Shown: positions 1 through 8,751, counted from the first letter of the stretch. The stretch is 26,813 bases of DNA from Marine Group II euryarchaeote MED-G33 (GCA_949538655.1 CATISE010000168.1:1-26813); one strand, 5' to 3'. Notes: generated by a model not told the origin, from the sequence alone. Program-made: numbers and translations.

Positions 1-642
1 AATCTCTCTACGGCGCCCTCAGTTGTATTTGACATCACAAAACCAGTCTCATTCCAAGGGATGTCAACACTGGTCTTTTCGTCTTCTGGACCGGGAATGG
101 ATTCGTTCATTTCTACCACCGGTCGAGCGGTTGAAGTTCGAGGTGACAGCCTATTGCTAGCCGAGAATTTAGCCAGTCATATGAGCATCGAACCTACTTC
201 AGAATTTGGTTTGAGAGTGACCAGCAGCGGCGCCGGAATTGAACGCCTCTATCTTCGTCAAAACGATGTCCCTGCTCAACCCGGTGTATGGTTAGAACAA
301 CTTGAGGCCGCAGGTGAGAATCTCAAGAGTGCGACAATTACGATCAATTATGTGGGGGCCTATCCAATTTTCAAGATTGATGATGTTCGGGGTGGACGAA
401 TCATTGCCAATGCCAGAGCAACCGCCGATGTTGCTGGCACAACGTTCGATGGTCGTGCAGTTCTTATCGATGCTCAAGTGACAGGAGGCATTCCAACCGG
501 TACGACAATCGGGGTCAATGGCCTCGCTTCGGATCTTTCAATTCTCAATTTAATGGGCTTCAAAGGGGATACTACTCACTATCTTTTACCTGAACCATTG
601 ACCACAGCAATTGTCACGGGAGTGGCCACAATAACGGGGTGA
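1..642 (+). CDS. Hypothetical protein, 3' part only
   Basis: The reading frame is open from the first base to a TGA at 640-642, so at least 213 codons are visible and the true start lies upstream of the window. I do not recognise the family. The visible part is rich in Gly, Ala, Thr and Val and looks mostly beta-stranded. It has no clear membrane helix and no cysteines. An internal ATG at 61 has no ribosome-binding site and probably does not start the protein. The stop codon lies inside a GGGGTGA Shine-Dalgarno-like string (636-642) that serves the next gene four bases later, so the two are very likely co-transcribed and translationally coupled. The function is unknown; the link to the downstream membrane protein and subtilase is by position only. 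Confidence 0.7.
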   Translation, partial: NLSTAPSVVFDITKPVSFQGMSTLVFSSSGPGMDSFISTTGRAVEVRGDSLLLAENLASHMSIEPTSEFGLRVTSSGAGIERLYLRQNDVPAQPGVWLEQLEAAGENLKSATITINYVGAYPIFKIDDVRGGRIIANARATADVAGTTFDGRAVLIDAQVTGGIPTGTTIGVNGLASDLSILNLMGFKGDTTHYLLPEPLTTAIVTGVATITG

Positions 643-646
643 TTTC

Positions 647-1321
647 ATGGCGAAGGAGGACGAAGAAATCGAAGGGATGTTCACCCTGGTCGGCGACCCT
701 GAAAACCCTGATTTGGAAGCCGCCCATCCGGGTAATAATAGCCTCACTGATCGGATTAAGAAGATGAAGAAGAAGATAATCAAAGACGATTTCGAGCCTA
801 CAGATGAACAACGGGAGTTGGCAGAAAAAGCCTATGCTAAGGCACAGGGTGTTGCCGACCTGGTCACTCCGTCTCGGGTGGTTCTCGCCTCTGTGTTCAT
901 GGCCGCCTTGATGTTCAGCGTTTTTGCCCTCGGATTTTGGGTTGTTCCAAGAGACGCGGTCGATGTTGAAGTTGTCTACAAGCAAGGAGGTCCAGGCCAT
1001 GTCGTTCTCATCCAAGTCCACAATTTTGGTAGCCGTCCCATCGCGAACGTGGAAGTCGATGCCTCATTTTCCAATGCAGAAGGTGAGGTTCTGAATTCTA
1101 CACAATTTGGCCCAGTTTCACTACTGGCCCACACTTCAATTGCTGGGGACGAACTTGAATTGATTGTCACAGGAGAATCGATTTGGGAATTATATTACAT
1201 TGAAATTACATTGGATTACGACAACTATGATGGTGCTGTATCGAAGCAATCTTGGATCATTGAAGTTGGAGAATACACATTTCAAACCCACACACTCGAT
1301 GCAGAGCGTCAATGGTTCTGA
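647..1321 (+). CDS. Hypothetical single-pass membrane protein
   Basis: This is a 224-residue protein of unrecognised family. Residues 1-77 are charged and probably cytoplasmic, with a Lys-rich stretch near 38-46 and a helical segment around 52-70. One hydrophobic helix spans about 78-100. Residues 101-224 form a probable extracellular beta-sandwich with the alternating pattern and 'VHNFGSRPIANVEV'-type strand motif seen in CARDB/Ig-like folds. The start is ATG 647, four bases after the previous stop and preceded by GGGGTGA. The gene ends at 1321, twenty bases before the preferred subtilase start. Its place in this set suggests a partner or anchor for a surface complex, which is inference from context only. 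Confidence 0.75.
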   Translation: MAKEDEEIEGMFTLVGDPENPDLEAAHPGNNSLTDRIKKMKKKIIKDDFEPTDEQRELAEKAYAKAQGVADLVTPSRVVLASVFMAALMFSVFALGFWVVPRDAVDVEVVYKQGGPGHVVLIQVHNFGSRPIANVEVDASFSNAEGEVLNSTQFGPVSLLAHTSIAGDELELIVTGESIWELYYIEITLDYDNYDGAVSKQSWIIEVGEYTFQTHTLDAERQWF

Positions 1322-1340
1322 ACGACACCATAGGTGTCGT
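1322..1340 (+). promoter_or_regulatory. Perfect hairpin over the subtilase ribosome-binding site
   Basis: An 8-bp perfect inverted repeat (ACGACACC / GGTGTCGT) with a three-base loop (ATA) lies just after the stop of the upstream gene and ends one base before the preferred ATG at 1342. The AGGTG that would act as Shine-Dalgarno (1332-1336) lies in the loop and right arm, so the folded RNA would hide it. It may be a translational control hairpin, an operator, or chance. Confidence 0.5.
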
Positions 1341-1341
1341 C

Positions 1342-4300
1342 ATGAGCAGGGAAGATAGAAAGCGGTCTCGGCAGCCCCACTCTCTGGGGAGCCGGATGCG
1401 AGAGCGAACAGTCATCTGTATTCTCACGATTTTGCTGCTCTCTATTGCCACACCTTTCTCCTCCCCTTTGGAACCTGTTCCCGAGGTTGTGGAAGAAGGT
1501 GCATCCGGGATTGAACGCATTGTCATCACCCCCGATCCAGACAGCATTGGGAGTGCTCATCCTTCTGCGAGTTGGGATGGCGAAGAACAAATTCGTGAAA
1601 CTACTGCTGATACGCACATCGGCCGATTCACAGTCAATGGCTTAGAATCCAATCTCGAGGTTCCTGAGATACTGACAACCATTCGAACAGACATTGCTCT
1701 TGTTCTCATCGAAGGGGATGTTGGGCTGTGGCAAGGTCGAGTGGCCCTCACCGAATTGCCGGGCATCGAAGTTCGTGCTCATATCCCTCCCTCAGGATTT
1801 TTGATTCAAGGACACCCTGAAGCCATTGCAGCCGCCTCCAATTTGGAAATCGTTGCCTACGTTCACCCATTGCCATTGGCATTCATGGTCGACAGTCATG
1901 TTAGCGATCTACTTCTGGAAGCATCTGAACTGTCCGTAGATTCGACCTTATCCACCGCTGTGCAGTTGTCTGGTTGGCGGCTGGCGGATTTGAGTACCCC
2001 ACAAGATCACGTCAGATTGCCAGGTTTGATGGGTGATTTGGACCGTACTGCGGTATCATACTTGACTTCACATCGTCCGATTGATACCGGCCGTCATCAC
2101 GGAATTCTTTCCCTAGAAGACATTGCCACAGTGGCCGCTGATCCCGCACTCTCATGGCTCAGTCTTGAACCGGTTTTCAGCATCGACAACAATGTGGCAA
2201 TCGGCCACATGAGGGCAGACGATGTTTCCAATTATTTCGTGGTCGGTTTGAACGGAAGTGGTCACACAGTGACTGTAGCTGATTCTGGAATCGATCGTGA
2301 CCATGGGGATTTCGATGGCCGAATTCAGCACGTCGAATCCGTCATTTGGGGAGATACCTCAACTGAAGACGAACATTCTGGCCACGGGACACACGTTGCT
2401 TGTACCGTGCTTGGAAATGGAAGCCGGGGCGGGTATGCAGGTGTCGCACCACAAGCAACACTTCGCTTCCAAGCGATGGAGGATGACAGTTCAGGTAACT
2501 TTGGAGGGGTGAGCATGGACACACTCATCCGCAAAGGATACGAAGGAAATTCGTATATCCACACAAATTCATGGGGTACATCGGGTTACTATGGTGAATA
2601 TACCACCAGTAGTGAAGATGCGGACAGCCGTACAAGCCAATATGATCAATTCTGGTCTTACAATGGGATGTTGGTTTTGGTATCCGCTGGAAATGACGGC
2701 CCAGATTCAGATACGATTACACCACCTGCAACCGCGAAAAATGTAGTCGCGGTCGGCAATCATCACAATCGTGGCGGTGGCGCTCCTAGTGCATTGGCGG
2801 ATGGAAGCAGTCGTGGTCCAACCGATGATGGACGAATCAAACCAGATGTAACCGCCCCTGGTTCATGGGTCCGTTCCTGTCGCAGTCAAGATGCAAGCGA
2901 CACCGCAGGTTCATCTTGGACCAGTCAATGGTATCTCGAGTACAGTGGTACCTCAATGGCTGCACCCAATGCTGCTGGGGCATCCGTACTCATCCGTGAA
3001 TATCTGATGGAAGTGGCCGGTCGACCATCGCCCCAAGGTGCTCTGATCAAAGGAATGCTGATTCTTGGTGCAGAAGACACAGGATCGCGTGATATCCCGA
3101 ATATGGATGAGGGATGGGGTCGAGTCAATCTGGCCAATTCGCTCATTCCAGGCTCTGATACAGGTGTTTGGGTTGATGATCGTAATACGATACGAAGTGG
3201 ACAAACCCGAGAATATGAATTCAATTTGAGTCGCGGAAATACCCCATTCAAAGCAGTCCTCACGTGGTCGGATTATCCAGGGAGCACTTGGGCCTCCACC
3301 CAATTGCAAAATAATCTCGATATGGTCATCACAGCACCTGATGGAACCATCTACAAAGGCAATGATTTCGCCAATGGTCGTTCGACTACCGGTGGCGATG
3401 CAGATGATGTCAACAATGTCGAAGTCGTTCTCATAGATCAAGCATCAGCGGGTGTTTGGACCGTTCGTATTACCGATGTTGCCCATGGTGGTCAGCGCAG
3501 TGATCAGCCCTTCGCACTCGCAGTCCGTGGAGCGGGGGTCAATGACTTGAGGAGCGACCCATTGCCCATTCCAACTACTTTCCAATTGTCGACTGCCATT
3601 CCTCAAGTGAATGAAGAGTGCCAAATTTCGATTCAAATCGAAAATCAAGGTGGCGGAAGTGCAGATGGACTACAGATTGAGGCGATTGCCGGAACACAGA
3701 ATCTCGGTGATGTTCAAGTTGATTTAGGGCCAGGGATGATTCGATGGGTGACATGGGATTGGACCCCGATTAACGAGGGTTCGCAAGCGATTACCATTCG
3801 AATTGATCCAGACAGTCAAGAGGAAGAAATCGACGAAGATAACAACCTCTTCGAAATATCCGTTGCAGTCAGCGCACCCGGTGTGCGTGTCTCTACCACT
3901 GAAACCATACTCGAAATTGATCAGGTTAGCCAAACTAGCACCGTTTGGAATCTTCAAATTCGCAACACGGCCCTTCTCGCAACCAATGCGTCGATCAGTG
4001 CATCAACAGCAATGCGAATTAACAACGGTCAGATGATGACGGGATGGTTCACATCATTTACACAGAACAGTTTCGCGCTAGATGGTTCCGAATCAGCATC
4101 GGTCGGCTTCACGCTTGTTCACGATGAATCCCCCGCTCCGGGTCTCTATCAACTGACCATTACTGCTCGAGATGATGACAATGACATCGACTTCCCCCTG
4201 ACTCTAACCCTCAACGTACCAATTCTGCCAGGAGTTTCTTTCCAAGCACCTTTCTCAACATTGCAGGTCCACCCTGCCATTCCAACATCGTTTGATATCG

Positions 4301-5913
4301 ACGTCAGAAATGATGGAAATGGTCAACAGGGATACAATTTGTTCATCGAATCACCAATCGGATGGTGGGTTGGGTTGGATAGTTTAGGGTCTTCAATCGG
4401 TGCTGCCTCCGGTTCAACCGGAGCCATCCCAGTTGATGGTGCACGCACCGTCGATTTGACAATCACACCCCAATTGGGTGTACCTCCATCCCCTGGCCAG
4501 ACACTTGAGGCAGTATTGCGAGTCACATCACAAGTTGATCCAACCAAGCATTGGTCGTATGATATCCAGATGGAAGTCCTCGAATATGACTCGGCATTCA
4601 TTGAATTTGAATCGACTCAGAGTGTATTGCGCCCCGATTCAACAGTATATCTCCAATATACGATTTCAAACCAAGGAAATACTGAATTAACCCTCTACCC
4701 CAACGTCGATAATCGACCCGGAGGGTGGTCTGTAATCGCTGGTTCCAATACCATCACAATCCCTGCGGGTGAATCAGCATCATACATGCTCGGACTCGAG
4801 GGCAATGGTTTGGCGGTGGGTGGTCCGTTGACACTTCACCTGACAACCCAAGATGGCTATCGAATATCTTGGGAGGGCCAATTGGATGTTGTCGAAGAAG
4901 CCAAACCTGTATTGACCTTGACAGGCTTTACCAATTCACAGGGTGATGAAATTTTACAAATCCCAACAGGGGCGCCTGGATTCATCGGTCATTGGCTCAT
5001 TTTCAATGATGGTAGTTCTGATTGGACTCCCAGTTTGAGTATGGATTTACCTGACTCGACATGGGAAGGTATCTGCGATCCGGTAGGGATTGTTTCAGCG
5101 GGTGGTTCGGTCGAAGCAAATTGCATAGTCATCGCACCCAATTTCGCGATGGCAGGTTGGCAACCTGAAATCGGTTTGACCATCAATGCAGACGGCATCG
5201 AACGTTCAGCGAGTGCTTTCATCGCAGTGGATGCGAATCCGAGTGTCGTTTGGTCGACCCTTTCAATGGACGAATCGATGGAAGGGCAATCTTCTCTCAT
5301 TCACTTGGAAATTGTAAACACTGGAAATACAGTCATTCAAGAGAGATTACTCATCGATTCACCCAAGGGTTGTTCTGCGGAAGTTGACGGTACAGACATG
5401 ATTGATTTGGCCATTGGAGAATCGCAGAGTATTCGGATAAGAATCTCACCCAATTCACCTGGTGATGTTACGATTGGCTTTGAGTTTGAAGCCTCAAGTA
5501 TTCCAGGTTCTACCCATTCAACATCAGTCGATGTATTGGTTGATCCATCGCGTAGTTCCGGTAGTGGAACAGGCACAACATTGGCTGTGGCAGGGCTTCT
5601 GATTTTCATCGTTGCAGGACTGGTTGTCGCCGGCCTTCTTATCGTACGATTACGGGAAAGCAACAAACCTCAATCGATGTCCCCCCCATCTCCAGCAGCA
5701 TTCACTCAGGGTACAGTCGAAAATGTTCCAAAATCGGTGCCAGGTGTGGTTTGCTGGGGATGCAATAAACCGATTGAAGGAACACGCCGTGCCTGCCCCA
5801 GTTGTGGTGCCCGGTACCACGAATCTGGATATGTTTGCAGCGCATCATCATTGGTGGTCTGTCGTAATTGCCAAGCCGATGTTAGTACCTTTGTTGAGGA
5901 GGTGGGTTCCTGA
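1342..5913 (+). CDS. Membrane-anchored subtilisin-like serine protease (S8) with RING-like cytoplasmic tail
   Basis: This is a secreted, cell-anchored protease of 1523 residues. It has an N-terminal signal/anchor helix (about 24-38) and a long prodomain (about 40-285). The S8 catalytic domain (about 290-600) carries Asp314 (VADSGID), His348 (GHGTHVA), Asn451 (SAGNDG) and Ser538 (SGTSMAAP). A beta jelly-roll follows (about 606-730), as in Kp43-type subtilases, then a CARDB-like domain (about 740-840) and several NEW3/Ig-like domains. A membrane helix lies at about 1412-1436. The short cytoplasmic tail holds Cys1471, 1474, 1485, 1488, His1493, Cys1499, 1507 and 1510, a zinc-binding pattern like prokaryotic RING fingers. 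I chose ATG 1342 because AGGTG lies upstream; ATG 1312 overlaps the previous gene and has no such site. The likely role is extracellular protein or peptide degradation. The tail's role is unknown. Confidence 0.93.
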   Translation: MSREDRKRSRQPHSLGSRMRERTVICILTILLLSIATPFSSPLEPVPEVVEEGASGIERIVITPDPDSIGSAHPSASWDGEEQIRETTADTHIGRFTVNGLESNLEVPEILTTIRTDIALVLIEGDVGLWQGRVALTELPGIEVRAHIPPSGFLIQGHPEAIAAASNLEIVAYVHPLPLAFMVDSHVSDLLLEASELSVDSTLSTAVQLSGWRLADLSTPQDHVRLPGLMGDLDRTAVSYLTSHRPIDTGRHHGILSLEDIATVAADPALSWLSLEPVFSIDNNVAIGHMRADDVSNYFVVGLNGSGHTVTVADSGIDRDHGDFDGRIQHVESVIWGDTSTEDEHSGHGTHVACTVLGNGSRGGYAGVAPQATLRFQAMEDDSSGNFGGVSMDTLIRKGYEGNSYIHTNSWGTSGYYGEYTTSSEDADSRTSQYDQFWSYNGMLVLVSAGNDGPDSDTITPPATAKNVVAVGNHHNRGGGAPSALADGSSRGPTDDGRIKPDVTAPGSWVRSCRSQDASDTAGSSWTSQWYLEYSGTSMAAPNAAGASVLIREYLMEVAGRPSPQGALIKGMLILGAEDTGSRDIPNMDEGWGRVNLANSLIPGSDTGVWVDDRNTIRSGQTREYEFNLSRGNTPFKAVLTWSDYPGSTWASTQLQNNLDMVITAPDGTIYKGNDFANGRSTTGGDADDVNNVEVVLIDQASAGVWTVRITDVAHGGQRSDQPFALAVRGAGVNDLRSDPLPIPTTFQLSTAIPQVNEECQISIQIENQGGGSADGLQIEAIAGTQNLGDVQVDLGPGMIRWVTWDWTPINEGSQAITIRIDPDSQEEEIDEDNNLFEISVAVSAPGVRVSTTETILEIDQVSQTSTVWNLQIRNTALLATNASISASTAMRINNGQMMTGWFTSFTQNSFALDGSESASVGFTLVHDESPAPGLYQLTITARDDDNDIDFPLTLTLNVPILPGVSFQAPFSTLQVHPAIPTSFDIDVRNDGNGQQGYNLFIESPIGWWVGLDSLGSSIGAASGSTGAIPVDGARTVDLTITPQLGVPPSPGQTLEAVLRVTSQVDPTKHWSYDIQMEVLEYDSAFIEFESTQSVLRPDSTVYLQYTISNQGNTELTLYPNVDNRPGGWSVIAGSNTITIPAGESASYMLGLEGNGLAVGGPLTLHLTTQDGYRISWEGQLDVVEEAKPVLTLTGFTNSQGDEILQIPTGAPGFIGHWLIFNDGSSDWTPSLSMDLPDSTWEGICDPVGIVSAGGSVEANCIVIAPNFAMAGWQPEIGLTINADGIERSASAFIAVDANPSVVWSTLSMDESMEGQSSLIHLEIVNTGNTVIQERLLIDSPKGCSAEVDGTDMIDLAIGESQSIRIRISPNSPGDVTIGFEFEASSIPGSTHSTSVDVLVDPSRSSGSGTGTTLAVAGLLIFIVAGLVVAGLLIVRLRESNKPQSMSPPSPAAFTQGTVENVPKSVPGVVCWGCNKPIEGTRRACPSCGARYHESGYVCSASSLVVCRNCQADVSTFVEEVGS
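5681..5687 (+). repeat. Poly-C tract (7 C) in subtilase gene
   Basis: This is a run of seven C within the coding sequence, just after the membrane helix and before the zinc module. A slip here would remove the cytoplasmic zinc domain while leaving the protease and its anchor intact. The frame is intact in this sequence. Confidence 0.6.
5898..5912 (+). promoter_or_regulatory. Strong Shine-Dalgarno pointing to a CTG start
   Basis: GGAGGTG at 5898-5904 is followed, seven bases after GGAGG, by CTG 5910-5912. This CTG is in frame with the downstream surface protein and overlaps the subtilase stop as CTGA, mirroring the ATGA overlaps in the nuo operon. No ATG, GTG or TTG sits at that distance in this frame. 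Confidence 0.55.
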
Positions 5914-8654
5914 ACCGTCAAGCAGGCGCCCTTTTGAGGGAGTTATCCCGTCGCCGTCTCATGCGTACACCCGCGCGCGGCCGCACCGTCGGCGTCGTTG
6001 CACTACTTTTGCTCGTCATGGTGAGCCCGTATGCTAGCGCTGAAGCAGCCGTTTCATTGACCGCGGATTCATCTTCAAAGGAAGCATCTCCAGGCAATCC
6101 TGCTGAATATACAATCACTGTTCGAAATACGGGTGATGAAGACATCACCGTTCAATTGGCTACGAGTCAGGAGGCAGGTGGATGTCAGGGCTATACCAGC
6201 ACAATTGAACAAGTATCTGGGGTGATTTCCCCCAACTCGAATGAACAGGTCACACTGACTGTTAACATCACCGAGGACTCAAGTGAAACAACAGCAGATG
6301 ACTGTGAGACCTTGGTTACAGCCACAGCATCTCCAGCCGAGCCGGGCACACCAGGTGCGCCCGCTCAGGGCGATGTTACAGTAACGACGACCAAAGGAGA
6401 AGGCTCAGGAAATGCTGCTCAGGGTGTTGAGCTGTCCTCAAATCAAGCAACCAAGAATTACAATGGTGATGATGAAGAGGTCGAGTGGGAAATTGTTGTC
6501 AAGAATACCGGGCAGACCCAAGAGACGATTACAATTGAGATGGATGATTCTTCGAGTTGCCGTTCCGACGGGCTGGAGGCATCAGTTGATCCAGCACAAG
6601 TTCAACTCAATGCAGATGATGAAGAGACTGTCACAGTCACGGTATCTGTTCCAGATGGCGAACAGACCGAAGCTGGTTCGCATTGTTTCATCACCCGTGC
6701 GACGGTTACAGCCCCCGCGCCCCCCCCTGGGACTGATGCTGCACAGGACAACCTTTCAGTCACATTGAACATCCCCGAACTCCACGAATGTGAAGCAGTT
6801 CTTTCCACCTCATCGATGACCATTGCACCGGGTGCGTCCCAATCTGCGAATTTCATCCTCTCGAATGCAGGCAACAGCGATTGGACAGTTGGGTTTGGGA
6901 AATCAGGTTCCAAGGCCAATTGGGTCACACCGGATGTCAGTCAGAGAAACTTGCCTTATGACAATGGAAATGGACAAGCTACATTTTCATTTGACGTAAC
7001 TCCGGATGACAGTATCCAAGCAGGTCAAACAGAAACCATCGAAATCCGTGCTCTCGATGGTAACAGTCCGCGTTGTGCTGCCACGATCTCTATCACAGTT
7101 GGTCAATCATATGGTGGCGGTGCATCTCTATCGTCGAATTATCTGAACAATGTTGAACCAGGGACATCCCAGAATACGGGCATGTCGATTACCAACCAAG
7201 GGAATGGTGTAGACACCTTTGCAATTGGTCATAGCCCGGTTCCAAGTGGATGGACAGTGACCTTGAGCGATTCCAGCCTATCGTTGCCAGGGAAGCACGA
7301 AAGTGGAAATCAACAGAGTATTACAGTAGAGGTATTTGTACCTCTGAATGCTCTTGCAGATGATACAGTCACCATCTCGTTCACAGTCACCAGTGGTGGC
7401 GATTCCTCGGTTGAAATTACCGATACTCTGGAAGTATCCGTCGCCGAACGACATGAGGTGACTGGCAGCGTATTATCCACTGACCAAACAGGACGAAGCG
7501 ATCAATCGATTGACTTCCCATTGACCATTCAAAACAATGGGAACGTGCAGGATTCATTCCGTTTGCGTGCCTGTGATCCAAATCAGCCAGGTTCCTGTGC
7601 ATCTCCATCATGGCAATCAATTTATGTCGATGATTCAGGCAATGAAATCACCCAAATCTCCCTCGGTGCAGGCGAATCTGAACAGGTTTTCTTGCGAGTA
7701 CAAATTCAGAGTGAAGATGAAGGGGACTATCTCCAAGTACAGGTGAAAGTGAATATTGTCTCGGCTCCCTCTAACGAGTTCACGTCGACCGTCACCGCAC
7801 GCGTCTCAAATTATGATTATCTGATGCAACTGATTTTGGCTGAGCCACAAGGTGCTCCAGACTCAATGAGTGTCACACTACCTCCAGGTGGTCAGGCAAA
7901 AATCCCTCTACTCTTCAGCGATATCGGCACATCGCCATATGTGGAGCAAGCCATCTTTACAATCGAAGGAATGGATTCGACAATATCCACCAGCTTAACT
8001 TCGGATGCAGAAGAACTAGCCCCTGGTGTATTCACGCTACCTGATGATTCGGTTCTCTATTATGCGAACTTAACTCTCAGTGTAATGGGCGAAGATCAAA
8101 ACCTCAATGGTGAGGCTGGAGTGGTCCGGGTTTGTGCTGCATCCATGCGCAACGCGGCCGTCCCTTCCTGTATTGACATCGTCGTATCGATTGCAACAGT
8201 ACACGACATCGACGTAGATATCGAGGGTGGAGCAGTCCAAAATACGACACATCCCGGTTTCACCGATTTCCTAGTTACCGTAACGAACAGCGGGAACATC
8301 GCTGAACAAATCGAAATCACATCCACGGAAGGCTTGCGTGGTTGGACCATCGATATTGAACAGACAGATCTCTTGCTAGAGCCAGACGAATCAGAAACCA
8401 TTCGTGTTCGGGTGAAGCCGCCTGTGCAAATGATGGTTGAAGACGAATTCGAGTTCACACTGATTGTCACCCCTGAGAGTGCACCTGTTGCAGCACAACC
8501 GGTTGACCTGACTGTAAAGGCCACTCTGGACGACAGTGTTTTCGGCTTTTCTTCAGAGACCTGGGACACCGTCACTTGGTCTATTTTAGGAGTTCTTGGT
8601 GTGATGATTTTGTTCACAATTTGGCGCAACCGTCGTCGTAGTATTGGACTCTGA
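5910..8654 (+). CDS. Large surface protein of NEW3/Ig-like repeats, C-terminal membrane anchor
   Basis: From the CTG this is a protein of about 914 residues. A basic N-terminus (RRRLMRTPARGR) leads into a signal peptide ending near 'SPYASAEA'. The body has at least six beta-sandwich units, each with a 'PG…V.N.G' signature (for example 'ITVRNTGDED', 'FILSNAGNSD', 'SITNQGNGVD', 'TIQNNGNVQD', 'VTVTNSGNIA'), resembling NPCBM-associated NEW3 or CARDB domains. It ends with a membrane helix ('WSILGVLGVMILFTIW') and a short RNRRRSIGL tail. No catalytic motif is visible. Such domains are usually adhesive, carbohydrate-associated or spacers. The start is uncertain: CTG 5910 fits the Shine-Dalgarno best, TTG 5934 and ATG 5961 are alternatives. 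It is co-transcribed with the subtilase and may be a structural partner or substrate presenter (inference). Confidence 0.85.
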   Translation: MNRQAGALLRELSRRRLMRTPARGRTVGVVALLLLVMVSPYASAEAAVSLTADSSSKEASPGNPAEYTITVRNTGDEDITVQLATSQEAGGCQGYTSTIEQVSGVISPNSNEQVTLTVNITEDSSETTADDCETLVTATASPAEPGTPGAPAQGDVTVTTTKGEGSGNAAQGVELSSNQATKNYNGDDEEVEWEIVVKNTGQTQETITIEMDDSSSCRSDGLEASVDPAQVQLNADDEETVTVTVSVPDGEQTEAGSHCFITRATVTAPAPPPGTDAAQDNLSVTLNIPELHECEAVLSTSSMTIAPGASQSANFILSNAGNSDWTVGFGKSGSKANWVTPDVSQRNLPYDNGNGQATFSFDVTPDDSIQAGQTETIEIRALDGNSPRCAATISITVGQSYGGGASLSSNYLNNVEPGTSQNTGMSITNQGNGVDTFAIGHSPVPSGWTVTLSDSSLSLPGKHESGNQQSITVEVFVPLNALADDTVTISFTVTSGGDSSVEITDTLEVSVAERHEVTGSVLSTDQTGRSDQSIDFPLTIQNNGNVQDSFRLRACDPNQPGSCASPSWQSIYVDDSGNEITQISLGAGESEQVFLRVQIQSEDEGDYLQVQVKVNIVSAPSNEFTSTVTARVSNYDYLMQLILAEPQGAPDSMSVTLPPGGQAKIPLLFSDIGTSPYVEQAIFTIEGMDSTISTSLTSDAEELAPGVFTLPDDSVLYYANLTLSVMGEDQNLNGEAGVVRVCAASMRNAAVPSCIDIVVSIATVHDIDVDIEGGAVQNTTHPGFTDFLVTVTNSGNIAEQIEITSTEGLRGWTIDIEQTDLLLEPDESETIRVRVKPPVQMMVEDEFEFTLIVTPESAPVAAQPVDLTVKATLDDSVFGFSSETWDTVTWSILGVLGVMILFTIWRNRRRSIGL
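6720..6727 (+). repeat. Poly-C tract (8 C) in surface-protein gene
   Basis: This run of eight C encodes part of a Pro-rich linker (APPPG) between two beta-sandwich units. It is the longest homopolymer I noticed in the first operon. The frame is intact on both sides. Confidence 0.6.
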
Positions 8655-8688
8655 GTCTCCCCTCTCGGCCGAAGTCTCGCTGGATATG

Positions 8689-8696
8689 CTTATGAT
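8689..8696 (+). promoter_or_regulatory. Possible TATA box for the nuo operon
   Basis: CTTATGAT lies in the 97-base gap before nuoA. It resembles the better TTTATGTA element upstream of aIF1A. A start of transcription about 25 bases downstream would fall near 8716-8720, just before the stem-loop. This is a weak match, judged by eye. Confidence 0.3.
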
Positions 8697-8717
8697 GCCT
8701 CTTTGAGTCGAGAGAAT

Positions 8718-8741
8718 CAAGGAACCCTACGGGTTCCCTTG
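8718..8741 (+). promoter_or_regulatory. Stem-loop in the gap before nuoA
   Basis: CAAGGAACCC, a TAC loop, then GGGTTCCCTTG form a 7-bp perfect stem extended by three more pairs past a single bulged base. It ends ten bases before nuoA ATG 8752 and abuts the short GAGG (8741-8744). It may be a leader structure of the nuo mRNA or part of the termination region of the upstream operon. There is no T-run after it. Confidence 0.45.
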
Positions 8742-8751
8742 AGGCTTCGCA

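Noticed and set aside
614..1021. A 135-codon open frame on the minus strand across the first two genes
   Set aside because: It overlaps two coupled genes in full, its translation resembles no family, and no promoter or binding site supports it.
8096..8629. A 177-codon open frame on the minus strand inside the surface-protein gene
   Set aside because: It is antisense to a well-supported coding frame, has Ser/Thr-rich low-complexity translation and no binding site; a shadow of codon use on the other strand.
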